A DNA stretch of 64,000 nt from Nocardia aurantia. GTDB lineage: Bacteria; Actinomycetota; Actinomycetes; Mycobacteriales; Mycobacteriaceae. The notes beneath the pieces are model-generated. The model saw nothing but the letters and a program-made list of their open reading frames with translations. It had not been told where the DNA came from and did no database searches. The stretch covers positions 353,251 through 417,250 of the forward strand of contig NZ_WEGI01000012.1 of assembly GCF_009604425.1 (NCBI RefSeq), in the 5' to 3' direction. Shown here piece after piece: positions 8,130 through 17,806 of the stretch. Every line of letters begins with the position of its first letter. The first letter of the stretch is position 1. The position numbers were made by a program, and so were the translations under genes.

Positions 8130-11100
8130 ATGACCGACCTGCATGTGCCGGTGCATCCGGTGCGTTTCGTGACCTCGGCGGCACTCTTCGACGGGCACGA
8201 CGCGGCGATCAACATCATGCGGCGGATCCTGCAGGCCCAGGGCGCCGAGGTGATCCACCTCGGCCACAACCGGGCCGTGCACGAGGTGGTCGACGCGGTG
8301 CTCACCGAGGACGTGCAGGGCGTGGCAGTCAGCTCCTACCAGGGCGGGCACGTCGAATACTTCGAATACCTGGCGGCGGCGCTGCGCGAGGCCGGCGCCG
8401 GGCACGTGCGGATCTTCGGCGGGGGCGGCGGCGTCATCGTCCCGGCGGAGATCGCCCGGCTCGCCGACGCGGGAGTGCGGATCTTCTCTCCCGAGGACGG
8501 CCAGCGGCTCGGCCTCCCCGGCATGATCAACGAGCTCGTCCGCGACTGCGATGTGGATCTCGCGCAGCGACCGGCCGCGGTGGACGCGACGCTCGCGGGG
8601 GAGCGCACGGCGCTCGCCCGCACCCTCACCTGCCTGCAACAGGACACGCTGCCCGCCGGCGACCTCGCCGCGCTGACCGCCGCGGCGGCCGGCCGGACCG
8701 TGCCGGTACTCGGCATCACCGGCACCGGCGGTTCGGGCAAGTCCTCGCTCACCGACGAACTGGTGCGCCGGCTGCGCACCGATCAGCAGGACAAACTGCG
8801 GGTGGCCGTGCTGGCCGTCGATCCCACCCGCCGCCGCGGGGGCGGCGCGCTGCTCGGCGACCGTATCCGGATGAACGCGCTGGACGCCGAGCACATCTAT
8901 TTCCGCTCGCTGGCCACTCGCGGCGCGCACGAACTGCCGACCAATATCGACGCGATGATCCTGGCCTGCAAGGCCGCCGGATACGACCTGGTGATCCTGG
9001 AGACGCCGGGCATCGGCCAGGGCGACGCGGCGATCGTCGACCACGTCGACGTGGGGCTGTACGTCATGACCCCGGAATTCGGCGCCGCCTCCCAGCTCGA
9101 GAAGATCGACATGCTGGACTACGCGGACGTCGTCGCGATCAACAAGTTCGAACGGCGCGGGGCCGCGGACGCGTTGCGTGACGTGTCGCGGCAGCTGATC
9201 CGCAACCGCGAGGCCTTCGGCGCCGCGCCGGAGGACATGCCGGTATTCGGCACCAGCGCGGCCACCTTCAACGACGACGGCGTCACGGCCCTGTACCAGC
9301 ATCTGATCGGGCTGCTAGGCGAGCGCGGACTGCCACTGGAACAAGGTGCGCTGCCCCGAGTGGACGTGCGGGCCTCGACCCGGTTCGCCCAGCTCATCCC
9401 GCCCGCGCGGGTGCGCTACCTCGCCGAGATCGCCGACACGGTGCGCGGGTACCACGCCGAGACCGCCCGGCAGGTGGTCGTAGCGCAGCGGGTGCAGCGG
9501 TTCGACGCGGTGCTCGCGGAACTCGGCGCCACGCATGGGAGCGGGCCGACGACGGCTCGGCCGGCCGGCGGCGGGCCGGCGGCAACGCCCGGCGGGCCGG
9601 CGGCGGGCGACGGCGCGCGAGTGGCGGTCGATCCTGCGGGGCAGTCGGCGGCGGATGGTTTCGCGGTGGCGGTCGATCCGGCGGGGCAGTCGGCGGCCGA
9701 TGGCTCTGCGGCGGCGGTCGAATCCGCAGCCGGACAGGGGGTGACCGGCGACGGCTCGCTCGGGGTGGCCGGGTCCGCATCGGGTGTGGATGAGGCCGCG
9801 GTCGCGGCGTCGGTGGTGGGAAAGCTACTGGCGCAGGCACGTTCGGAGCTGACCCCCGGTAACGCCGCGCTGCTCGACGGCTGGCCCGCGCTGGCCGAGT
9901 CGTACCGCGGCGAGGAGCAGGTGGTGCGGGTACGCGATCGCGAGTTGCGGACCGCGTTGCGGCGAACCACGTTGTCCGGCAGTTCGATTCCGCGGGTGTC
10001 GTTGCCGCGCTTCACCGATCACGGTGAGCTGCTGCGGTTCCTGCGCGCGGAGCATCTGCCGGGCCGATTCCCGTTCACCGCCGGGGTTTTCCCGTTCAAG
10101 CGGGACAACGAGGATCCGGCACGGATGTTCGCGGGCGAGGGCGATCCGTTCCGCACCAACCGGCGGTTCCGGGTGCTGTCCGAGCATTCCGACGCGAAAC
10201 GTCTGTCCACGGCGTTCGATTCGGTGACCCTGTACGGTCACGATCCGGCCGAGCGGCCCGACATCTACGGCAAGGTCGGCACCTCCGGCGTCTCGGTGGC
10301 CTCGCTGGACGATATGAAGGCGCTCTACGACGGATTCGATCTGTCCGCGCCGACCACCTCGGTGTCGATGACCATCAACGGTCCTGCGCCGACCATGCTC
10401 GCCTTCTTCCTGAACACGGCCATCGACCAAGCGCTGCAACAGTTCTCGGAATCCGAGGGTCGCGCGCCGACCGCTGAGGAGGCGGTCGCGCTGCGCGCGC
10501 GGACCCTGGCGACCGTACGCGGCACCGTGCAGGCCGACATCCTCAAGGAGGATCAGGGCCAGAACACCTGTATCTTCTCCACCGAGTTCAGCCTGCGCAT
10601 GATGGCCGACATCCAGGAATGGTTCGTGCGCAACGGCGTTCGCAACTTCTACTCGGTGTCCATCTCCGGGTACCACATCGCCGAGGCCGGCGCGAATCCG
10701 ATCAGTCAGCTCGCGTTCACGCTCGCCAACGGATTCACCTATGTGGAGGCGTATCTCGCGCGCGGGATGCACATCGACGAATTCGCGCCCAACCTGTCGT
10801 TCTTCTTCTCCAACGGCATGGATCCGGAGTACTCGGTGATCGGCCGGGTGGCGCGGCGCATCTGGGCGATCGCCATGCGCGACAAGTACGGCGCCGACGA
10901 ACGCTCGCAGAAGCTGAAGTACCACATCCAGACCTCCGGCCGCTCGCTGCACGCACAGGAGATGAGCTTCAACGACATTCGCACCACGTTGCAGGCGCTG
11001 ATCGCGATCTACGACAACTGCAACAGCCTGCACACCAACGCCTACGACGAGGCGGTCACGACGCCGACCGAGGAGTCGGTGCGGCGCGCGCTGGCGATCC

Positions 11101-11615
11101 AGCTCATCATCAACAAGGAGTGGGGTCTCGCGGTCAACGAGAATCCGCTGCAGGGCAGTTTCGTCATCGAGGAGCTGACCGATCTGGTCGAGGAGGCGGT
11201 CCTTACCGAATTCGAGCGGATCTCCGAACGCGGCGGTGTGCTGGGCGCGATGGAGACCGGTTACCAGCGCGGCCGCATCCAGGACGAGTCCATGCTGTAC
11301 GAGCATCGCAAGCACGACGGCACGCTGCCCATCATCGGCGTCAACACCTTCCGCAATCCGCACGGGGAGCAGCACCGCGAACTCGAACTGGCCCGCGGCA
11401 CCGAGGCCGAGAAGCAGTCCCAGCTGCGGCGCACCCAGGACTTCCGGCAGCAGCATCGCGACGAGGCGCACGCGGCCCTGGCCCGGCTGGAGGCCGCGGC
11501 CCGCAGTGACGACAACGTGTTCGAGGTGCTGATGGACGCCGCCCGCGTCTGCACCCTGCAGCAGGTCACCGACGCCTTCTTCACGGTCGGAGGCCAGTAC
11601 CGCCGCAACGTCTGA
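8130..11615 (+). CDS. icmF: Fused isobutyryl-CoA mutase IcmF
   Basis: 1161 residues. The order is B12-binding domain, MeaB-like G-protein chaperone, then mutase barrel, which defines IcmF. DGHD near the N-terminus supplies the lower axial His (His23). The P-loop GITGTGGSGKSS lies near residue 197. The mutase domain begins near residue 640 with TAGVFPFKRDNEDPARMFAG. IcmF interconverts isobutyryl-CoA and n-butyryl-CoA using adenosylcobalamin. The ATG at 8130 has GAGG upstream; an ATG at 8094 in frame lacks one. Between the G domain and the mutase is a low-complexity linker (about 470-560) with two 15-residue repeats, making the protein longer than most IcmF. Adenosylcobalamin could be supplied by the PduO-type enzyme at 61.6 kb. 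Confidence 0.95.
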   Translation: MTDLHVPVHPVRFVTSAALFDGHDAAINIMRRILQAQGAEVIHLGHNRAVHEVVDAVLTEDVQGVAVSSYQGGHVEYFEYLAAALREAGAGHVRIFGGGGGVIVPAEIARLADAGVRIFSPEDGQRLGLPGMINELVRDCDVDLAQRPAAVDATLAGERTALARTLTCLQQDTLPAGDLAALTAAAAGRTVPVLGITGTGGSGKSSLTDELVRRLRTDQQDKLRVAVLAVDPTRRRGGGALLGDRIRMNALDAEHIYFRSLATRGAHELPTNIDAMILACKAAGYDLVILETPGIGQGDAAIVDHVDVGLYVMTPEFGAASQLEKIDMLDYADVVAINKFERRGAADALRDVSRQLIRNREAFGAAPEDMPVFGTSAATFNDDGVTALYQHLIGLLGERGLPLEQGALPRVDVRASTRFAQLIPPARVRYLAEIADTVRGYHAETARQVVVAQRVQRFDAVLAELGATHGSGPTTARPAGGGPAATPGGPAAGDGARVAVDPAGQSAADGFAVAVDPAGQSAADGSAAAVESAAGQGVTGDGSLGVAGSASGVDEAAVAASVVGKLLAQARSELTPGNAALLDGWPALAESYRGEEQVVRVRDRELRTALRRTTLSGSSIPRVSLPRFTDHGELLRFLRAEHLPGRFPFTAGVFPFKRDNEDPARMFAGEGDPFRTNRRFRVLSEHSDAKRLSTAFDSVTLYGHDPAERPDIYGKVGTSGVSVASLDDMKALYDGFDLSAPTTSVSMTINGPAPTMLAFFLNTAIDQALQQFSESEGRAPTAEEAVALRARTLATVRGTVQADILKEDQGQNTCIFSTEFSLRMMADIQEWFVRNGVRNFYSVSISGYHIAEAGANPISQLAFTLANGFTYVEAYLARGMHIDEFAPNLSFFFSNGMDPEYSVIGRVARRIWAIAMRDKYGADERSQKLKYHIQTSGRSLHAQEMSFNDIRTTLQALIAIYDNCNSLHTNAYDEAVTTPTEESVRRALAIQLIINKEWGLAVNENPLQGSFVIEELTDLVEEAVLTEFERISERGGVLGAMETGYQRGRIQDESMLYEHRKHDGTLPIIGVNTFRNPHGEQHRELELARGTEAEKQSQLRRTQDFRQQHRDEAHAALARLEAAARSDDNVFEVLMDAARVCTLQQVTDAFFTVGGQYRRNV
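9621..9710 (+). repeat. Two tandem 45-bp units inside icmF linker
   Basis: Two adjacent 45-bp copies (9621-9665 and 9666-9710), nearly identical, encode VAVDPAGQSAADGFA and VAVDPAGQSAADGSA. A partial third unit (AAVESAAGQ) follows. The repeat is in frame and lies in the linker joining the GTPase and mutase domains. Confidence 0.85.
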
Positions 11616-11747
11616 CCGGTCCGCGCACCGCCCGGCGCTCGTACGCTGGACAGTACGGAAGCGATCGATCGGCCCGACCTGCGGCGATCGGCCCCAGGGC
11701 CGTGTGACAATCGCCGATCGGACGGGTAGCCGGACGAAAGGGGCGGT

Positions 11748-12833
11748 ATGGACCTCGCGGGAATCAGCGTCGTGGACGCCCACATCCATCAGTGGGATCC
11801 GCTCGGGACGCCCAGGGAGTTCAGCGCCGCCGCCAAGCTGCTGCGGTATCTGCCGTTGCCGGCCGATTTCGCGGCCCGCCTGACGCCGCGGCGGGATCGG
11901 GAGTTCATCGCCGACCCCACCGCGTATCTGCACCCGTACCTGCCCGCCGACTACCGTTCGGACGCCGGCGAGGTGCCCGTGGAGGCGCTGGTGCACATCG
12001 AGGTGGAATGGGCCGGGCGGGCGCCGGCCGCCAAGGCCGACGAGACGCGCTGGGTGGCGAGCCTGCCGTTCGGGGTCGACACGCCCGCTCTCGGGGCGAT
12101 GATCGGCGGCGGCGACCCGAGCCGCCTCGGCTTCGCCGATCTGGTCGACGCGCACCGATCGGCATCACCGCTGGTCCGCGGCATCCGCACCATGGTGGCC
12201 CATCATCCGGATCCCGGCGTCCGCTCCTTCGCGGAGGATCCCGGCGTACTCACCTCCTCCGCATTCCTGAACGGATTCGGGGTGCTCGCCGACCGCGAGC
12301 TGCTGTTCGAGGCCTGGGTGTACTCGCATCAGCTGCCGGAGGTGACCGCGCTGGCGCAGCGATTCCCCGAGGTGACGATCGTGCTGAACCACCTCGGGAC
12401 ACCGGCGGGCATCTTCGGTCCGGTCGGCCGCACCACCGGCGCCGATCCCGCCGCGCGCCACGAATTGTTCGGCCGCTGGCGTGAGGACCTCGCGGCGCTG
12501 GCGGCCCAGCCGAACGTGCTGGCCAAGGTCAGCGGCCTGGCCATGCCGATCCTCGGCCACCTGGTCCCGGTACGCGGTAACCCGACCCCGGTCGCGGCCC
12601 TGCTGGAGCGGGTCGCGCCACTGCTGCACCATGCCTTCGACGTCTTCGGCGCCCAGCGACTGATCTGGGGTTCGAACTTCCCGATCGACAAGCCGATCAC
12701 CAGCATCGCCAACAGCGCGCAGGTGGTCGTCGACGTCCTGGCCGACCGCGGCGGCAGCGCCCTGGAACTCGACCAGGTGTTCCGCACCAACGCGCAACGG
12801 GCCTACGCGATCGACGCCGAACTACTGGCCTGA
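11748..12833 (+). CDS. Amidohydrolase family 2 (metal-dependent TIM-barrel hydrolase)
   Basis: 361 residues. The first strand carries the metal-binding H-x-H as DAHIHQWDP (residues 11-19), a hallmark of amidohydrolase-2 proteins that hydrolyse lactones or decarboxylate aromatic acids. Further family signs are the NHLGTP segment after strand 6, KVSGLAMP, and the late WGSNFPIDKP with the conserved Asp. The ATG at 11748 follows AAAGGGG. The gene lies 132 bp after icmF on the same strand. The substrate cannot be deduced; 2-pyrone-4,6-dicarboxylate lactonase-like or decarboxylase activities are possible. Confidence 0.85.
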   Translation: MDLAGISVVDAHIHQWDPLGTPREFSAAAKLLRYLPLPADFAARLTPRRDREFIADPTAYLHPYLPADYRSDAGEVPVEALVHIEVEWAGRAPAAKADETRWVASLPFGVDTPALGAMIGGGDPSRLGFADLVDAHRSASPLVRGIRTMVAHHPDPGVRSFAEDPGVLTSSAFLNGFGVLADRELLFEAWVYSHQLPEVTALAQRFPEVTIVLNHLGTPAGIFGPVGRTTGADPAARHELFGRWREDLAALAAQPNVLAKVSGLAMPILGHLVPVRGNPTPVAALLERVAPLLHHAFDVFGAQRLIWGSNFPIDKPITSIANSAQVVVDVLADRGGSALELDQVFRTNAQRAYAIDAELLA

Positions 12834-12905
12834 CGGCGCTATCCTCGGGTCGGTACTGTGCGCTACCGCCGTCCGGGCGTAGTGGTTTCGTAGAACGGGT
12901 TCGAC

Positions 12906-13244
12906 ATGGGGTACGACCTGCACATCACTCGGTCCGACGTCTGGTACGAAAGTCTCCGGACCCCGATCACCGCCGCCGAGTGGGACGCCGTTGCCACTGC
13001 TTCCGGTATCGCCGTCCACACTCCCGGCGACGCCGATATCGCGCCGCTGTACGACCTCGAGGTCCCGGACGGCTCGACCGTTCCGTTGCAGTGGTACGAG
13101 GGCGGGATCATCTCCTACGGTAGTGGGCACAGCGACGCCGCGATACTCGCTCTCGCGCAGTTGGCCGCCCGCATGAACGCTCGGCTCGTCGGCGATGACG
13201 GAGAACAGTACGATCCGTCGACCGGCAAACCGGTCGCCGACTGA
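12906..13244 (+). CDS. Small hypothetical protein
   Basis: 112 residues, starting MGYDLHITRSDVW, a compact soluble acidic protein rich in Tyr and Trp with no signal peptide or membrane segment. I do not recognise a named domain. The opening (YDLHITR) followed by an Ile-Thr-x-x-E-W helix resembles small uncharacterised actinobacterial proteins. A weak TAGAAC box sits 9 bases before the ATG. Codon use is normal for the window. Function unknown. Confidence 0.7.
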   Translation: MGYDLHITRSDVWYESLRTPITAAEWDAVATASGIAVHTPGDADIAPLYDLEVPDGSTVPLQWYEGGIISYGSGHSDAAILALAQLAARMNARLVGDDGEQYDPSTGKPVAD

Positions 13245-13358
13245 CTCGTCCCGGGAAGCGCGGGGCTCGAGGAACCGTGGTCGCTTCGGGCATGCACAAG
13301 CCAACGCCGAGAGCATCTTTCGGAATCGACGCCGGGCCGTGCGTGTCATGAATGATTT

Positions 13359-14129
13359 CTAGTCGGCCGGCGTCCGGCCGAGCGCGGCACTCAGTTCGGT
13401 GCGGGCGACGACCAGCGACGGGCCGTACCAGGTGAGCAGGCGGCCGGCGACGAGTGCCACGGGTATCCCCGGAAAGGCTTCCGGGCCATCAGTTTTCGTG
13501 AACACGTACGGCTCGTCCGGAAGGACGGCCAGGTCGACGTCCACGGTCAGTTCGGCCTCGGGCACGGTCGGGTAGCGGTCGGGGCGATCGGCGTGCACCA
13601 GGTGCAGGCCGAGGCGGCGGGCCAGGTCGCCGGTGAAGGTGTCGCGGCCGACGACCATCCACGGGTTGCGCCAGATCGGAATCACCGCGCGCACAGCGGG
13701 TTCCGGTGGCGGCGCGGACCAGATGCGCTGCGCCTCGGTCAGCCAGGCCGGAAGCTCGACCGCGAGTGCGGTGCCGAACAGGTTCGTCATAGCTGTGAAT
13801 GCTTCGTCCAGCGTGGTGATCCTGGTGACCCACACCGGAATTCCCGCCGCACGCAGCCGTTCCACGTCCAATCGGCGATTCTCCTCCTGATTGCAGACCA
13901 CCAGATCCGGTGCGAGGGCGACGATCCGGCGCACGTTCGGATTCTTGGTGCCGCGTACCCGTTCCACCTCCAGGCCGGGCGGGTGGGTGCACCAGTCGGT
14001 GGCGGCGATCAGAACTTCCGGGCAGGTCGCCGCGATGGCGTCGGTCAGCGACGGGACCAGCGACACCACCCGTCGCACCGGGCGGCGGACGGGCACTGGG
14101 GCGCCGAGGTCGTCGTGCGGATCGGTCAC
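13359..14129 (-). CDS. Helical-backbone metal receptor (TroA/BtuF-like) protein, cytoplasmic type
   Basis: 256 residues from GTG 14129; an ATG at 14177 would overlap the upstream gene by 23 bases. The protein shows the fold of periplasmic cobalamin/siderophore-binding proteins: VVSLVPSLTDAI at the start, PEVLIAATDWC, then LAPDLVVCNQEENRR, the typical interdomain turn. There is no signal peptide or lipobox and no permease or ATPase nearby, so it probably does not serve an ordinary importer. It is last in a minus-strand run after the helicase and SWIM genes, which may share an mRNA. Ligand unknown; cobalamin or haem-like ligands are possible. Confidence 0.75.
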   Translation of the reverse strand: MTDPHDDLGAPVPVRRPVRRVVSLVPSLTDAIAATCPEVLIAATDWCTHPPGLEVERVRGTKNPNVRRIVALAPDLVVCNQEENRRLDVERLRAAGIPVWVTRITTLDEAFTAMTNLFGTALAVELPAWLTEAQRIWSAPPPEPAVRAVIPIWRNPWMVVGRDTFTGDLARRLGLHLVHADRPDRYPTVPEAELTVDVDLAVLPDEPYVFTKTDGPEAFPGIPVALVAGRLLTWYGPSLVVARTELSAALGRTPAD

Positions 14130-14154
14130 GGCTGTGCCGCCGGCGCGCGGCAGG

Positions 14155-14931
14155 TCACGGCCGGTCCTCCAGCGCACGGTAGATCGCGCGCAGATCGCGC
14201 AGGCCCGCCTCCGCGGTCCGCTCGTCCTCGGCGGTCGCGCGCAGCGCCTGGCGCAGCGGGATCGGGTCGAGATCGTCTATGGCGGTGCGGAATTCGGGGG
14301 TGGGCAGGGCGGGCAGGGTGATGTTCTCGCCGTAGAGGTCGTCGGAGACGGTGGGGCCGCTGTCGCGTTCGACGCCGCCGATGAGGGTGTCCAGGTCGAG
14401 GCCGCGCAGCGTCAGCATCACCGCGGGCTCCTCGTCGAGGCGTTCGCCGATGATGTAGCAGACCGCGGCGACATGTTTGCAGGGCCAGCCGGAATCCGGG
14501 CAGGTGCAGGAGAAGTCGAGTTCGGCGGCCGTGCCGGGCAGCAGCATCGGGCCCAGTTCGGGCGGCAGGGTGCCGGAGGCGAGCTGGGCGAGCATGCCCG
14601 GCGTGGCGCGGACCAGGTCGATCACCTCGTCGAGGCGCTCGTCGCGCAGTTGCCGCAGCGTCAGCACCGCGGTGAACGGCCGGGGCTGGCTGCCCTGCAC
14701 CTCCGCGGCCACGGTGCCCGGCTCGAGGTGATAGCTCACCACCTGGCCGGCGCGGGCGTAGGCGCGGCCACGGGTCAGCCGGCCCGCATCGGCGACCTGC
14801 TCGATCGCGTCCAGAAACGCGCGCCCCCACCAACTGCGCGCGAAGGACGCGCCGCGGCGGCTGCGGGACCGCACGCCACCGCGGACCGGAATGCGCTTGC
14901 CGTACTTGCTGTAATCCTCGACCGGGCTCAT
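14155..14931 (-). CDS. SWIM zinc-finger protein
   Basis: 258 residues from the ATG at 14931. The SWIM motif C-x-C-x(n)-C-x-H is complete: SCTCPDSGWPCKHVAAV gives Cys142, Cys144, Cys151 and His153. The N-terminal part is basic with a Trp pair (RSWWGRAFL), fitting a nucleic-acid-binding role. SWIM proteins are commonly encoded beside SNF2-type helicases in actinobacteria, and here the helicase gene ends 58 bp upstream on the same strand. An ATG 33 bases further upstream is in frame but adds only a basic tail. A role in DNA or RNA transactions with the helicase is inferred. Confidence 0.85.
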   Translation of the reverse strand: MSPVEDYSKYGKRIPVRGGVRSRSRRGASFARSWWGRAFLDAIEQVADAGRLTRGRAYARAGQVVSYHLEPGTVAAEVQGSQPRPFTAVLTLRQLRDERLDEVIDLVRATPGMLAQLASGTLPPELGPMLLPGTAAELDFSCTCPDSGWPCKHVAAVCYIIGERLDEEPAVMLTLRGLDLDTLIGGVERDSGPTVSDDLYGENITLPALPTPEFRTAIDDLDPIPLRQALRATAEDERTAEAGLRDLRAIYRALEDRP

Positions 14932-14989
14932 GCGGCGATGCCTCCATGCCGCCCGGGAGCCCACGCCTTCGCCACCTGCTGCCGATCGC

Positions 14990-17806
14990 TCATTCCCCCA
15001 CCGCCTCCGAGCCCAGTGCGAACAGGGTGCGGATCTCGTCGTTGTTCAACTCGCCGATCCAGTTCTCGCCGGTGCCCACCGTCAAGTTCGCCAATTCCTG
15101 TTTCCCGCCGAGCATGTCGTGGATCCGTTCCTCGACGGTGTCGACGCACACCAGTTTGCGCACCTGGACGTCCCGGCGCTGGCCGATGCGGAAGGCGCGG
15201 TCGGTGGCCTGGTTCTCGACCGCCGGATTCCACCACCGGTCCAGATGGACGACGTGGTTGGCGGCGGTCAGGTTCAGTCCGGTGCCGCCGGCCTTGAGCG
15301 ACAACAACATCAACGGCGGACCGTCCTCCTCCTGGAACCGCTCGACCATGGTGTCGCGGCCCTTCTTCGACACCCCGCCGTGCAGGAACGGGATGCGGGT
15401 GCCGAAGCGCTCGGTGAGATACGGCGTGATCAGCTCGCCGAACTCCCGGAACTGGGTGAACAGCAATGCCTTCTCGCCGTCGGCCAGCACCGACTCCAGC
15501 ACGTCCTCCACCAGGGCGAGCTTGCCGGAGCGATGTTGCCCGCGGCGCAGCACCGACGAGCCGTCGCCGAGGTAATGGGCCGGGTGGTTGCACACCTGCT
15601 TCAGCCGGGTCAGCGCGCCGAGCACCGTGCCCTTGCGCGAAATACTCTCGCTCTTGGTGCTTTTCAGCTTCGCCACCATGTCGTCGACCACCGCCTGATA
15701 GAGCGCGGCCTGTTCGACGGTGAGGTTGGCGCGGACCGCGATCTCGATCTTGTCGGGCAGATCCGCGATGACCGCCGGATCCGTCTTCACCCGGCGCAGC
15801 ACGAACGGGCCGGTCACCGTGCGCAACCGGGTGATGGCGTTCTCGTCGCGTTCGCGTTCGATCGGAATCGCGAAGCGGGCGTGGAACTGTGAGGGCTTGC
15901 CCAGCAGCGACGGGGCCGCGAAGTCCATGATGGACCGCAGCTCCTCCAACCGGTTCTCCACCGGAGTTCCGGTGAGCGCCAGGCGATGTCGTGCCGGGAT
16001 GTCCCGTGCGGCCCGGGCCTGCCGGGTGGCGGCGTTCTTGATGTGCTGTGCCTCGTCGAGTACGACCCGGCCCCAGTCCTGCCGCTTCAGCTCCTCGACA
16101 TCGCGGGCCAGCAGCGCGTAGGTGGTGATCACCAGATCGGAATCGGCAACGGCGGCATCGAATTCCGCGCCGGAGCGGCGGGCGGCGCCGTGATGCACCG
16201 CGACCCGCAGTTCGGGGGCGAACCGCTGCGCCTCACGCTGCCAGTTGCCGACCACCGACATCGGGCACACCAGCAGCGTCGGACCGGGTGCGGCCTCGGG
16301 CTTCTCGCGCTCGTGCACCAGCAGTGCCAGTACCTGCACCGTCTTGCCGAGGCCCATGTCGTCGGCCAGGATGCCGCCGCAACCCATCCGGCTCATCGTG
16401 GCCAGCCAGGTCAGACCGCGTAACTGATACGGGCGCAACTGGGTCCGCAGGCCGGCCGGGGCCGGAATCGGTTCCACGGCGCGGTCGGCGTCGAGCAGCG
16501 CCGACACCCAGCCGGTGGCGGTGACCTCCTCCAGCGGTACCCGTTTCACCTCGGATCCGGCCACCTCGGCCAGCAGCTGCGCCATGGTGCCGGTCCGGTC
16601 GTCGGTGCGGCCGCCGAGGTAGGCGGCCGCGGCGGCGAGCACCTCGTGGTCGGCCTGCACCCATTCACCGCGCAACTGCACCAGATCCGATTTCGCCTGT
16701 ACCAGCCGCGCCATCTCGGCGGGGGTCAGCACGGTGTCGCCGAGCGCCAATTCCCAACGGTAGGAGACCAATCCACCCAGACCTACGAGGCTGTCGGTGG
16801 CGGCGGGGCTCTGCACCCGCAACCGCATGCTCGGCGCCACGATCCGCCACGCCCGCGGCAGCATGAGTTGTACTCCGGCGCCGCGTAATTCATGTGCGCC
16901 GTGCGCGACCAGATCCTGCACGCCGGTGGTGGTGAGCAGGAAGTCGATACCGCCGGGCGCGCGCGGCAGATCACGCAGCCGGGGGTACGCCGCGACGGCC
17001 GCCGTCACCTTGTCACCGGCCAGTCGCAGCATCGCCGGTTCGCCGGTCAGCGGAACAGGTTGCGGTGCTTCACCTTCCGCGCGCAGACAGACCTCCAGCC
17101 GCCACAGCGTGTCGGCGTCGACGATGCCGTCGGGATCCTCCTCCGGTTCCAGCAGCCGCAGTACGAGTTCCGGCTCGCCGAGGGTGAGACTGGTCCGCCA
17201 CTGGTCGAGCGCGGTCGCGACCCGGTGCGATCCGGATTCGACCGGTGCGTCGGCGAGCAGCGCCGCGATCAGCTCGTGCGCGGACCGCCGGGGCGGCGCG
17301 GACTCCGCCAGCGCGCGCCGCACGATCGGGTCGGTCAGCTCCGCGACCAGATCCTCCAGTACCGCGGCGGGCCGACCGGCCACCCGCAGCGCGGGCGGGG
17401 TCGCCGCGACCAGTTCGGCCAGCCAGGCCCGCTGCCGCTGCCCGCCGATCAGCCGCCAGCGCGCCCACCACTGCCCATCGGCCCTGGTCAGTTCGGGTAC
17501 CACCCGGCCGCCGCGCGCCCAGCGCTGCACCCCCTGCGCGGCGTGTGCGAGAAAGCGCAGGTCGGCGGCCACCGCGGCGGGCGGCAACCGCTGCAACAGC
17601 ACCTCGGTGGCCCGCTCGGGCGCCAGCGCGTGCGCCGGCACCTCCGTCTCGATCGGCCCCTCGGCCGCCGGGCGCAGCACCCGTGCGCGATGCCGGAACC
17701 GCGCCGAGGACAGCAGCTCACCGAGCGGGCCCGATATCGCGGCGCCGGAATCGCCCTCGCGCCACAGGAGCAGGCCCGACCCCGGCGTCCACAACCCGTG
17801 CAGCAT
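14990..17806 (-). CDS. SNF2/SWI2-family DEAD/DEAH-box helicase
   Basis: 938 residues. After a long N-terminal region of about 450 residues comes the SNF2 ATPase core. Walker A is in ADDMGLGKTVQVLALL (about 479-494), Walker B in VVLDEAQHIKN (about 583). The Helicase-C half includes FLHGGVSKKGRDTMVERF, LKAGGTGLNLTAANHVVHLD, and motif VI in ATDRAFRIGQRRDVQV. These proteins are DNA-dependent ATPases that translocate on duplex DNA and remodel protein-DNA complexes. The 938-residue size and SWIM neighbour match the bacterial HepA/RapA-like group seen in mycobacteria and nocardiae. The start at 17806 (MLHGLWTP) is the first available ATG. Repair or transcription-recycling roles are inferred. Confidence 0.93.
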   Translation of the reverse strand: MLHGLWTPGSGLLLWREGDSGAAISGPLGELLSSARFRHRARVLRPAAEGPIETEVPAHALAPERATEVLLQRLPPAAVAADLRFLAHAAQGVQRWARGGRVVPELTRADGQWWARWRLIGGQRQRAWLAELVAATPPALRVAGRPAAVLEDLVAELTDPIVRRALAESAPPRRSAHELIAALLADAPVESGSHRVATALDQWRTSLTLGEPELVLRLLEPEEDPDGIVDADTLWRLEVCLRAEGEAPQPVPLTGEPAMLRLAGDKVTAAVAAYPRLRDLPRAPGGIDFLLTTTGVQDLVAHGAHELRGAGVQLMLPRAWRIVAPSMRLRVQSPAATDSLVGLGGLVSYRWELALGDTVLTPAEMARLVQAKSDLVQLRGEWVQADHEVLAAAAAYLGGRTDDRTGTMAQLLAEVAGSEVKRVPLEEVTATGWVSALLDADRAVEPIPAPAGLRTQLRPYQLRGLTWLATMSRMGCGGILADDMGLGKTVQVLALLVHEREKPEAAPGPTLLVCPMSVVGNWQREAQRFAPELRVAVHHGAARRSGAEFDAAVADSDLVITTYALLARDVEELKRQDWGRVVLDEAQHIKNAATRQARAARDIPARHRLALTGTPVENRLEELRSIMDFAAPSLLGKPSQFHARFAIPIERERDENAITRLRTVTGPFVLRRVKTDPAVIADLPDKIEIAVRANLTVEQAALYQAVVDDMVAKLKSTKSESISRKGTVLGALTRLKQVCNHPAHYLGDGSSVLRRGQHRSGKLALVEDVLESVLADGEKALLFTQFREFGELITPYLTERFGTRIPFLHGGVSKKGRDTMVERFQEEDGPPLMLLSLKAGGTGLNLTAANHVVHLDRWWNPAVENQATDRAFRIGQRRDVQVRKLVCVDTVEERIHDMLGGKQELANLTVGTGENWIGELNNDEIRTLFALGSEAVGE

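Noticed and set aside
9825..12155. 776-residue minus-strand open frame over icmF and the amidohydrolase
   Set aside because: Composition of a reverse-complement shadow; both plus-strand genes carry intact motifs.
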